From the NCBI GenBank assembly GCA_011317545.1, contig WUJK01000002.1, positions 4,673,413 through 4,737,412 on the forward strand: DNA of 64,000 nt, in the 5' to 3' direction. The notes under the pieces are model-generated. The model was not told where the DNA came from. It made no database searches and saw only the letters and a list, made by a program, of their open reading frames with translations. This document shows, in pieces, positions 48,907 to 58,119 of the stretch. The DNA comes from Coniella vitis. Its lineage: Eukaryota > Ascomycota > Sordariomycetes > Diaporthales > Schizoparmaceae. The stretch's first letter is position 1; each line of letters begins with the position of its first letter. A program made the translations under genes and the position numbers.

Positions 48907-51900
48907 ATGGAGCAATATATTACTATTAATACGGAATATAATATTCTTATTTGCCGTATCTGCCAGGTTGCCGTACGGCCTGGTACGGCTATCGATACGC
49001 ATTTCCGTCAACAGCATAAGCTTAAAGGGCTAATCCTTAAGGAGATTCTTTACTCGTACGGTAATATACCGCTTACTGATCCAGTCTCGCTTCTACCCCC
49101 AGAAGATAGCTTAGATCCGATTCCGAATCTAGTAATCGTACGAGGTATAAGCTGCCAACTATGCCGGTATCTTACTACTTCGTACGGTCTCTTCCGAAAG
49201 CATAATAAGGCGACTGGGCATTCCCAGAGCGAAAATCCCGGGCAGCCCGTACGGCTCCAGAGCTGGCTTAGCGGCCCCCAATATAGACGGTATTGGATCG
49301 TTCGTACGGGAGCGGAAGAAGTAAATCCCGTACCTACTCGCTCCTCTTCTCCTATAACGCCCGATCCAGATTTAGCTTCGTTCGAAAACGCCCTTACCCA
49401 GCAGGAAGCTGCTTTTCTTAAAGTCGACCAGGACTACGTACGAATAGGCGATATACGCGAAGGCCTCGACCGTAATTCGGCTTGGGTGAAAAGGGTTGGC
49501 TGGGTTCCGTATTTTCAATCGCGCGATAAGCTTGCTATCCATTAGGCTACTCTCTGGGACGAGAAGGGGAAGGCCCGATCCACCGTACGGCAACCAGAAA
49601 GGCCGGAGATTCTACCAGAGCATTTCGTATAGCTTCAGCAAGTCTTAAGAAGCTTCGCACGAGAGCTCGATCGCTGCCTTCTACGGCTACCTACTATTCC
49701 AATCGAAACACTCCAATGGCTTGCGAGTATCTCGTCGACGCAGCCGAATCCCCGCCCCTTCGTACGGCCGGGGTTGGATTTAACGATCGTACGATATCGT
49801 TCTTTTGGGCAGCGATATCTTGTCTTCTGTATTCGTGCGTACTATCTGGGACGGGAGCAAGCGTACGAGCAGTGGGCGGTCTCCTTTTCGGCCGAGCAAT
49901 GGTCGCTCTTGTGCGATATAATTACTGCGGTTGATATACTTCTCGACCGTACGGAGCCCCCGGTCTCTACCCAGCCAGCTAGGCGTCCGTACGAAGCCTA
50001 GACATTTGCTCCGGATCTAGACGATAATACGTACGAAGAGGAGGATAGGGAAAGTCCTCGGAGTCGTACAAGTCTAAGCCCCGAGCATATAAAGGAGACC
50101 GATATCCTCGACCGTACGGTCTTTCGGTTTTTTCTTTCGTCTCTTCGGTATTATATCGGCGGGAATCTCTATTTAAATCCACTCCTTTGCTTTTGTGCGG
50201 CGTTGGGAATCCGTACGGAGCCGCTTGGCTTTCTGGAACCCCATCTCTATACGACCCGGCTTGCAGCGCTTCTCTGGCTCGTACGTCTGTTTTTTCTCGA
50301 AGCCGAATTTCTCGACGAGCCGTTAGAGCTTGAAGCGATTAGCGTACAGGCGGTCCAGCGCTTCCGTACGGCGCATAGCGAGTGGATGGTACCCGGTACG
50401 CATACGCCTGTGAGTACGATTATCGCCTGGATGGCGTACGGACGCGGTTGGCGCCACCAGATGGCGGGGCAGGCTTCCGTACGATGGTCTGAGGATAAGC
50501 AAGTCCTTTTCCATAACGGCGAAGCAATTCCCGTACAGGCGTTTCAGCAGGCCTCGTGCGAGCTTATCGACGAGGCTACCCGTCTCCTCGACGGCCTTCT
50601 TTCTGGGTCCTGGGAGGAGCTTCGTACGACGGTCGAGCCTGCACGGATCGTCGACTATACTATGCAGGTCGGCGCTGGGCGGTTGTTCGCAACCGACCCC
50701 CGGAATATATGGCTTCGCCTGGGGCCTCGTACGGTGCTTAGCTTGCTCCAACCGTCTCTCTGGGATTCTATACGAGGCCAGTGGAAGAAAAAACCGGTTC
50801 ATCAGTGGCTCCAGCAGCTTCGTACGTTCCGCGAGCTTCTCCTTGTCCTTGTGCATATCTGGGGCGGGCAGCCCGGACGAGGGCCCGAAATCCTTACCGT
50901 TCGGTATAGAGATTCCTGGCAGCTCGTACGGAATATCTTTATTCTAAACGGCGAGGTTATGATTGCTACGGACCGGGATAAGGGTAAATCGGCTTATAGC
51001 GTACGAAGCCGTAAGGTCGCACGCTTTCTCCCGCCGCCGGTTGGGCTTTTCCTTATCGTTTATATTATCTGGCTTTTACCGGCAGAGCGGCTGCTTCGTA
51101 CGCAATGCGGGTTACGCCCGGCCGTCGGCGAACAACTTGAATATCTCTGGTACGAGAGTGATTCTGGGGTTTATACGACCGAAAGGCTTAGTACGCTCCT
51201 CGTACGATATCTCCAGCCGAGGCTCGGTGCTCGTATTGGTGTTGCGCGCTACCGTACGATTGCAATCGAATTCGGACGGCAAATCCGGGGTCTTAGTACG
51301 AAACAAGCGGAACTCCAGATCGGCGAAGACGAGGATTCGTACTACCAGGATATCGATCCGCTTACAGGCGAGCCGGGCGACGGAGGGACCGGAGGCTGGA
51401 ATATCGTCTGGGATTTACAGGCTACGCATAGTACGAAGGTCGCACGACAGCATTACGCTGTCCACGTTGGGTTTCTAGGGTCTTTACAGCCCGAGATGAT
51501 TGCAACCTTCCGTACGGTTAGTTTACTCTGGCACCAGTTCTTACACGGTACGAGCCCAGAGGCTAGCGGGATTCCTCGTACGGAAGGGGAAGACGAAGGT
51601 CAGCAAATACGGAAGCGGAAAGCTTCGCTCTCGTATAGAGGTGGAGAGGGACCGTACGAAAGCCCGAGCTCTATACCGCCAGCTCTACGCGCTCGTACGA
51701 TACGTACGGCTACAGACGAGGATCTTTTACAAGCGCTTCGTACGCTCTTTGGAGCCGGTGCTGAGTGGAAATCAGCCGAGCAGGCTTTATGCTGTCGTAC
51801 GATCTGCCGACTCTAAGGCCAGCAATCAGTAATCTGTACTTTACCAACCGGCGCTGGTAAAAGCTTACTTTTCTACGTACCGGCGGTCTTAGAGAATAGT

Positions 51901-53535
51901 GGGATTAGTATTATTATTGTCCTATTTCTCGCACTTATCGAGGATTTACTCGTACGGGCCTATAAGCTTCAGATCGATGCTATTCAGTTCCAGTCGGGGC
52001 TCCGTACGGGGCGCGAGGGATTCCCACGCGCCGTACAACTTGTTTTCGTTAGTGCGGATATCGCTATAACAGGCGAGTTTGCATCGTACGTTGATACGAT
52101 TGCTACGGCTAGCCTTCTCGCACGGATTTATATCGACGAATGCTATACCATTATTACCGATTCGAACTACCGTATACGATTACGCGAGCTAAAGAGCGTA
52201 CGACGATTTGGGCAGCCGCTTATTTTTCTAACGGCTACGCTACCGCCCACGTTTCTCGCTTGGTTTCGTACGGAGGCACTGGCTGAGAATGCCGAAGTAA
52301 TACGCGTACGAACGAGTAAGGCTAATTGTCGGTACGGGGTTGAGGTAGTCTCTGTACGAAGCGGAGCAAGGCCCGACGAAGCGGTCCAGAGCCGTACGAT
52401 AGCAAGAGTACGAGAGCTTGGGGCTGAAATGTATGGGCAGCAGAAAGGGGTTATTTACTGTCGCTCGAGGGAGGAGACGCGGAAGCTTGCCGCCGTACTA
52501 GGGTGCCCGTGCCACCATAGTGGGATGAGCGAGGACGAACGCCAGGCCGCTCGTACGAGCTGGAGCGAAGGCCAGGAAGGGCAGCGGTGGATTACAGCGA
52601 CGGTTGGGCTTGGTACGGGGATTGATATCGAGGGGATTACTGCTATCGTACATATGGGGATACCGTACGGGCTTATCGACTTTGTCCAGCAGGTCGGGCG
52701 AGGCGGCCGTCGGGCTGGCGAGGTTGTCCATTCGGTAGTTATTTATAATGGGCAGCAGAACGTACGAGGGCTCCGGGAGGCGCACGGTATAATCGAAAGT
52801 ACGAATATACTCCAGATGGAGTCGTACGTATCGACGAAGGGGTGTCGGCGGGCAATTTTAGGCGCATTTCTGGATGGGTCCGATACGGAGAGCTGTACGA
52901 CGGTGCCCGGGGCGGTTCCGTGCGATAACTGCGAAAGGCAGCAAGCCGTACGGTTCTGGGATGGGGGATTATGGAGGGCGTACGGGCGTACGGAGGGGCA
53001 AAAGATTCAGCTTCTTTACCGCTGGCTTTTAGAGGTCGAAGATAGCTGCAGTACGGTCTGTTGGGTATTCCGTGCGTACCGTGCGCGGTCCCGAGGGCGG
53101 GCTGAAGGGCGATGTGAAAAGGGGGGAGGGAAAAGAGGTTGGTGTAGGCTTCTCGTACGAAAGTACGGCGAGGCCGATTCCACAGCGTACGAAGCCGCAC
53201 AGCGGGCGATACGGTTCGAAGAGTTAAGTTGTTGCTTTCGGTGTAAGTTGCCGCTGAACTGGTGCGAGGAGAGGCGTTTAGGGGGGCTTCGTACGGGGTG
53301 TACGGCGGAGGACCGAGTTCTTCCCATCGTACTTTTCGCACGGAAGTGGGAATGGGCACAGAGGCTCGTACAGAGGATGTTTGGGATAGATATTAGGGAT
53401 CGTACGAGCTATTTCCACTGGCTCGGGCGGAAGCAGGTCTTCCACAGATACCAAGGAACGAATATGCTTTTACTCTGGGAAGCTATTCTTTGGGAAGCGT
53501 ACGAGCAGGGAGAATTCTGGGAACGATATAAGTAG
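48907..53535 (+). pseudogene. Telomere-linked-helicase-like gene: OrsD/DUF3505 fingers, recombinase-like middle, RecQ-like helicase; four in-frame stops
   Basis: One frame of 1,542 codons broken only by TAG at codons 213, 242 and 365 and TAA at 970. Residues 16-37 (C-x2-C-x12-H-x4-H) and 83-105 (C-x2-C-x12-H-x5-H) are finger-like, as in OrsD/DUF3505. Residues 640-870 contain R658 in GRGPEI, K692/K694, R783, then H841 and Y850 nine residues later: the order and spacing of tyrosine recombinases. The helicase follows: Walker A TGAGKS (981-986), DExH box read as DECY (1077-1080), LTATLPP (1107-1113), VIYCRSREE, and QQVGRGGR (1261-1268). A C-terminal Cys cluster (CDNC, CFRC) is typical of subtelomeric RecQ proteins. 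Tyr for His in the DExH box and all stops fit C-to-T RIP changes, so it is probably a recent pseudogene. Confidence 0.8.
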
Positions 53536-53559
53536 CTTATCTTACCGTACGAGATATAA

Positions 53560-56080
53560 AGAAAACTTAATATCTTTTCTTATTCTTTTCTTTCTTTCGA
53601 TTTATTATATAAAAAGGGAATCTTAAAAGGTAAATAATTTAGAATAAATATATATTATATATTTAAGAATATATAAAACTAAGAAAAGAAATAAAATAGA
53701 AAAGAGAAGAAATTAAATAAGAAAAAAAAGGTTATATAAAGGATATTTAAAAAGAATTAATATAATAAAAGGGAGGATAGAATAAAAGGAATATAAAAAG
53801 AAAAAGAAAAAAAGAATAAGGAAGAAATAAAAAAAGATAAATAATATATATATATATATAAGAATAAATAGATTTTATAATTTAAATAAAGAATAGTTAA
53901 AATATATTAAAAGAAAAGAATAAATAAAAGAAAATAAATAAAAGAATAAATATTTATATAAAGAAAAAGAAAAAGTTAAAATTAAAATATAAAAAAAGAT
54001 AAAAGATTATTAAATAATTAATTTTAAATAATAAATTTAATAAATTAAATAAAAATAATAAAATAAATAATCTAATAAAGATAATTAAGAAGATTAAAAT
54101 TATAATAAAAAGAAAGATTAAAGCTTATAATATAAATACTTAAAAAAGAAAAGAATAATAATAATAAAATAAAAGAAATATAAAATAAAAATAAAATAGA
54201 AATAAATAGGGAAAAGAAAAAGGATTTTTAAAAAGAATAAAATATAAATAAATATATATTAAAAAAAGAAATTAATTAAAAATAAAATTAAGGTTAATTA
54301 AAAATAAAAAAGATATAATATAAAAATAATAAAAAAGAAGATTTAAATAAAATATATTAAATATAAATATTAAAAAAAAGATTAAAATTATAAGAAAAGA
54401 AGAAGGATAAGATTATAAAGAAGGAAAAGGGTTAGGGTTAGAAGGAAAGAGAAGGGTTAGGGTTAGAAGGAAGAAAAAAGGGTTAGGGTTAGAAAAAAAG
54501 AGAAGGGTTAGGGTTAGAAGGAAAGAAAAAGGTTAGGGTTAAAAGAAAAGAAAAGGGTTAGGGTTAGAAGGAAAGAAAAAGGTTAGGGTTATAAAGAAAG
54601 AGAAGGATTAGGGTTAAAAGGAAAGAAAAAGGGGTAAAATTATAAAGAAAGAAAAAGGGTTAGAATTATAAAGAAAGAAAAAGATTAGGGTTATAAAGGA
54701 AGAAAAGGGTTAAAATTAAAAGGAAAGAAAAGGGTTAAAGTTATAAGGAAAAAGAAAGGTTATAATTATAAGGGAAGAAAAAGGGTTAGGGTTATAAAGA
54801 AGGAAAAGGGTTAGGGTTAAAAGGGAAGAAAGGATTAGGATTAGAAGAAAAGAAAAGGGTTAGGGTTAAAAGAAATAAAAAGGTTAAAGTTATAAGGAAA
54901 GAAAAAGGTTAGAGTTATAAGGAAAGAAAAATATTATAATTATAAAAGAAAAAAAGTTAAGATTATAAGAAAAAAAAAGATTAAAAATATAAAGAAAAGA
55001 AAAGGTTAATATTAAAATAAAGAAAGAAATATTAAAATAATAAATATAAATAATAATTAAATATAAAAAAAAGAATAATAATAAAATAACGAAAGATAAA
55101 ATAAAAAGAAAAAAAGAAAAAGAATTTTTCAAATAAAATATATATTTATATATTTTTATAAAAAGAGAGGAACTTATAAAAAATTAAATTATAAAGATTA
55201 AAAATTAAAGAAAGGTAATATATAAAAGAAAAGAAAAAAAAGAAAGAATAATTAAAAAGTAAAAAGATAAATAAGAAAGGAAATATATTAAAAAGGTAAA
55301 AAAGAAAAAATAAAATAAAATAAAAAGGTTAAAAAGGTTAAAGAAAATAAAAAAAAAGATTTATATAAAATAAAAAAGCGAAATTTAGAAAAAAGGTAAG
55401 ATTTATAATTTTAAATAAAAAGGTTAAATATAAAAAAAAAAAATATAAAAGAAGAATATAAAAGAAGGAAAATAGAATAAAAAATATATAAAAAGAGAAA
55501 AGAAATAAAGAGAAAAAAGAAAAGAATTAATAAGAAGAAAAAAGAATTAAATAGAAAAAGAAAAAGGATTTAAAAAGATTTTATAAATATTATATATATT
55601 TAATAAATAAAATAAGGAAACGAGAAAATAAGGTTATATATTTATAAATAGATTAAATTATAATAAAAAAAGGTTAGAATTATAAGAAAAAAAAAGAATT
55701 AAGATTATAAAGGAAGAAAAAGGTTAATATTATAAGGAAAAAATAGGGTTAGGGTTATAAAGAATAAAAAGGGTTAGGGTTAGAAGAAATAAAAAGGGTT
55801 AGGGTTATAATAAAAAAGAAGGGTTAGGGTTAGAAAGAAAGAAAAGGGTTAAGATTAGAAAGAAAAAAAAAAGAATTAAATATAATAATATTAAAAATAG
55901 GAAAATATAAAAAAAGAGTAAAATAAAGAAAAAAAAGATTTTAAAAAAGAAAGATAATAAAAAAAAGGGGAGAATAAAGATTTACTATTATATATATTTA
56001 AATAATAAAATAAAAAAAAAGAAAAGAAAAAAAATAGATAAAAAGTATTTTTATTTAAATTAATAAAAAAAGTTCGGATT
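53560..56080 (+). other. Purine-rich AT low-complexity tract with interspersed telomere-like repeats
   Basis: About 2.5 kb of A/G-rich plus strand (runs of A, GAAAGAA, TAAAAT) with no gene. Within it 54,415-54,880 and 55,735-55,860 carry telomere-like pairs listed separately. The start coincides with the end of the CGTACG island. Confidence 0.7.
54415..54880 (+). repeat. Degenerate array of paired TTAGGG units
   Basis: GGGTTAGGGTTAGAAGGAAAG-like units recur about every 27 bp, each with one or two TTAGGG followed by a purine spacer; later units decay (GGGTTAAAATT, GGGTTATAATT). A second short stretch is at 55,735-55,860. The G-rich strand reads rightwards, as at a right-hand chromosome end. 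Confidence 0.75.
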
Positions 56081-56490
56081 AATTAATAACCCCGGGTTAT
56101 TCCCCGCGAATCCGCGGATAGGGGGGGGTTAGGGTTAATAAATAACCCCGGGGTTATTCCCCGCGAATCCGCGGATAAGGGGGGGTTAGGGTTAATAAAT
56201 AACCCCGGGGTATTTCCCCGCGAATCCGCGGATAAGGGGGAGGTTAGGGTTAATAAATAACCCCGGGGTATTTCCCCGCGAATCCGCGGATAGGGGGGAG
56301 GTTAGGGTTAATAAATAACCCCGGGGTATTTCCCCGCGAATCCGCGGATAAGGGGGAGGTTAGGGTTAATAAATAACCCCGGGGTATTTCCCCGCGAATC
56401 CGCGGATAAGGGGGAGGTTAGGGTTAATAAATAACCCCGGGGTATTTCCCCGCGAATCCGCGGATAGGGGGGAGGTTAGGGTTAATAAAT
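56080..56490 (+). repeat. 58-59-bp tandem repeat, seven units, with embedded TTAGGG and palindromes
   Basis: CGCGGATA recurs at about 56,110, 56,169, 56,227, 56,285, 56,343, 56,401 and 56,459. Each unit has GGTTAGGGTTAATAAATAACC, the GGGTTA-loop-TAACCC hairpin, ACCCCGGGGT, and the pair CCGCG-AAT-CCGCGG. It is a GC-rich block in extremely AT-rich surroundings. Units are almost identical, unlike the decayed arrays next to it. Confidence 0.9.
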
Positions 56491-56509
56491 AACCCTAATA
56501 ATAATTATT

Positions 56510-56535
56510 AAATGGAATCACCGGTGGTTCCATTT
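56510..56535. repeat. 26-bp near-perfect palindrome
   Basis: AAATGGAATCACC and GGTGGTTCCATTT form a 13-bp-arm inverted repeat with one mismatch, centred on CCGG, 20 bp after the last 58-bp unit. A TATATAAGG element follows at about 56,576. Could be an operator-like or replication-related site. Confidence 0.5.
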
Positions 56536-57660
56536 ACAAAGTCCCCATAAAAGTCTCCACTTTTTTCGGACCCCGGTATATAAGGTCCTAGAGAGCGAAA
56601 ACCTCGAGAACGTTAATAAAAATATACCCCCCTTAGGGGACCCACTTTTCAGCCCCACCTACCCAAAATCCTTTTTTCTTCTCCGTATAAAAGAACGTAT
56701 TTTCTTCTATTATACTACCCCGGGAATCGGAAAGATAAAGGCGCGAGAAGGAAAAGAAGATTCCGTAATATAGAGAAAAAAGAAAAAACAAAGAAAAAAA
56801 AAAGGAAGAAGAAAGGATATAGATCTATTTATTCGTAAAGAATCTTTTACCCTTTACTACTATTCTCTTATTTATCTATATATATCTTTCTATAGTATTA
56901 TTATATATACGTTCTATTTACTATAAGTTGAAAATATAGATAGAAGAGGAACGAAGTATCGAAATTAAAATATATTTTTATTAGTTATTAATCCTTTTTC
57001 AATAAAAGTATTATTATAATAAACTAAAGAATATTTATATAATCTAACTTTCAGCCTTTACCCTCTTTTCTTATTATAAATACTCGATAATACTATATAA
57101 TACTATTCTTCTTTTTAAAAGAGAAATTACTATAAGAAAAAAATAAAAAGATTATAATAGAATATAAATAAATACTATATATATCTCTTTCTATATATTC
57201 TATATAGTAAATAAATATAGTATATAAATATAGCCTGTTTTTTTTTTCTTTCTTTTTTTCTCTAGAAATATAATAGGATTAGTATTTTTATAAGTATTCG
57301 TCTTGGAATAATATAAAAATATATAGCTAGATTCCTTAGATTTAGGGCTATTTAATATACTATTTTCTTAAACCCTAACCCTAAACCTAGGGCGTTATTC
57401 CAGAACTCGCTTAGCCCGATAAGAACGATAAGAAATTCCAACCCCACTTAAACCCACTCTTACCCGGGTAGACCCACTAACTTTAACCCTAAATATCTTA
57501 ACGAATATAAGGGTATAAAAATATAAATAGTATATTTGAATAGCTGGAATCTAGCGCTTTCGATTAATACCGGATGCACTATTATAGCTCTATTATTAGA
57601 TGTGTTTCTTTCACTATAGTAAAGTTGACTATATAAGTTCGGAAAAAATCAGAGTTTTCA
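56536..57660 (+). other. AT-rich spacer without a supported gene
   Basis: Contains the TATATAAGG near 56,576, stretches of ordinary composition (56,540-56,720) and ACCCTAACCCTAA near 57,368. Nothing coding is recognisable. 57,500-57,660 is less AT-rich and may belong to the Pol III-like unit that follows. Confidence 0.4.
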
Positions 57661-57667
57661 CCGAAAA

Positions 57668-57776
57668 GCAAAGTGGTCGAGTCGTTTCGACGGCCGACTA
57701 CGATGCTAGAAGTTCCGTGTTCGAGTGTGACGTCGGGGAAACTGCTGGTGAGTTTTTCTGATAATCATGAGTGGGT
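57668..57776 (+). ncRNA. Pol III-like unit (A box, B box, T-run), possible tRNA-derived element
   Basis: TGGTCGAGTCG at 57,674-57,684 fits an A box, TGTTCGAGTGT at 57,719-57,729 resembles a B box, and TTTTT follows at about 57,772. A GTCGA/TCGAC stem resembles a D arm. No full cloverleaf forms, so it is more likely a SINE-like or decayed tRNA sequence. Not RIP-mutated. Just downstream (57,861-57,927) a 36-bp unit with ACAAAGTTTARCCGCAGAG is duplicated. Confidence 0.35.
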
Positions 57777-58119
57777 TATATAGTATTAAATTATAGTATA
57801 ACTAGAAGGGTTGGCCGCGTAATGGTGTAATGCCCCTGCTCGATAGAACGGTTGTGGGAATATATATACAAAGTTTAACCGCAGAGTATATATATATATA
57901 CAAAGTTTAGCCGCAGAGTATATATAATCGTCCTATTGGGCAGGGTTAAAGGGCTTACGTAAATAGCCCCTAGTCACCTCGAATACGGAACTCTTTTTTT
58001 AAAAATAAAAAAAGACTAAGTTTTTTTATTATATTATTTATTTTCTATAAGTCTTTTATTAATATTATTATAAATCTATCTATATATATTACTCTAAATC
58101 TTATATTCTTATTACTCTA

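Larger units (their letters stand above)
47206..53560. other. CGTACG-saturated island
   Basis: By hand count about 60-64 copies of the palindrome CGTACG lie between 47,398 and 53,550, one per about 95 bp, against 1-2 expected by chance and roughly 15 in the other 57 kb. They occur in spacers, in the minisatellite, in the small gene and through the large gene in all three codon phases (for example CGT-ACG at 49,950, x-GTA-CG at 49,762, CG-TAC-G at 49,987). The density starts just inside the left boundary and ends about 15 bp after the last gene. It is a DNA-level signal independent of coding. Its function is unknown. Confidence 0.9.

Noticed and set aside
48907..53535. Starship captain (DUF3435 tyrosine recombinase)
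   Set aside because: The gene has OrsD-type fingers and a RecQ-like helicase; only the middle part looks recombinase-like, and Starship-type cargo and boundaries are not visible.
47398..53550. Explaining CGTACG density as a RIP product of CGCACG/CGTGCG
   Set aside because: CpA and TpG remain common throughout the same genes, so selective conversion at this one context would be needed, and the starting hexamers would themselves have to be grossly over-represented. Kept as the main alternative to test.
54890..55132. Minus-strand 80-codon frame in the purine-rich tract
   Set aside because: Phe/Ile/Leu low-complexity translation of A/G-rich repeat DNA.
57360..57780. Telomerase RNA candidate, because ACCCTAACCCTAA lies near a structured, normal-composition stretch
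   Set aside because: Telomere-like motifs are common throughout this part of the window, and no pseudoknot or other conserved element could be recognised.
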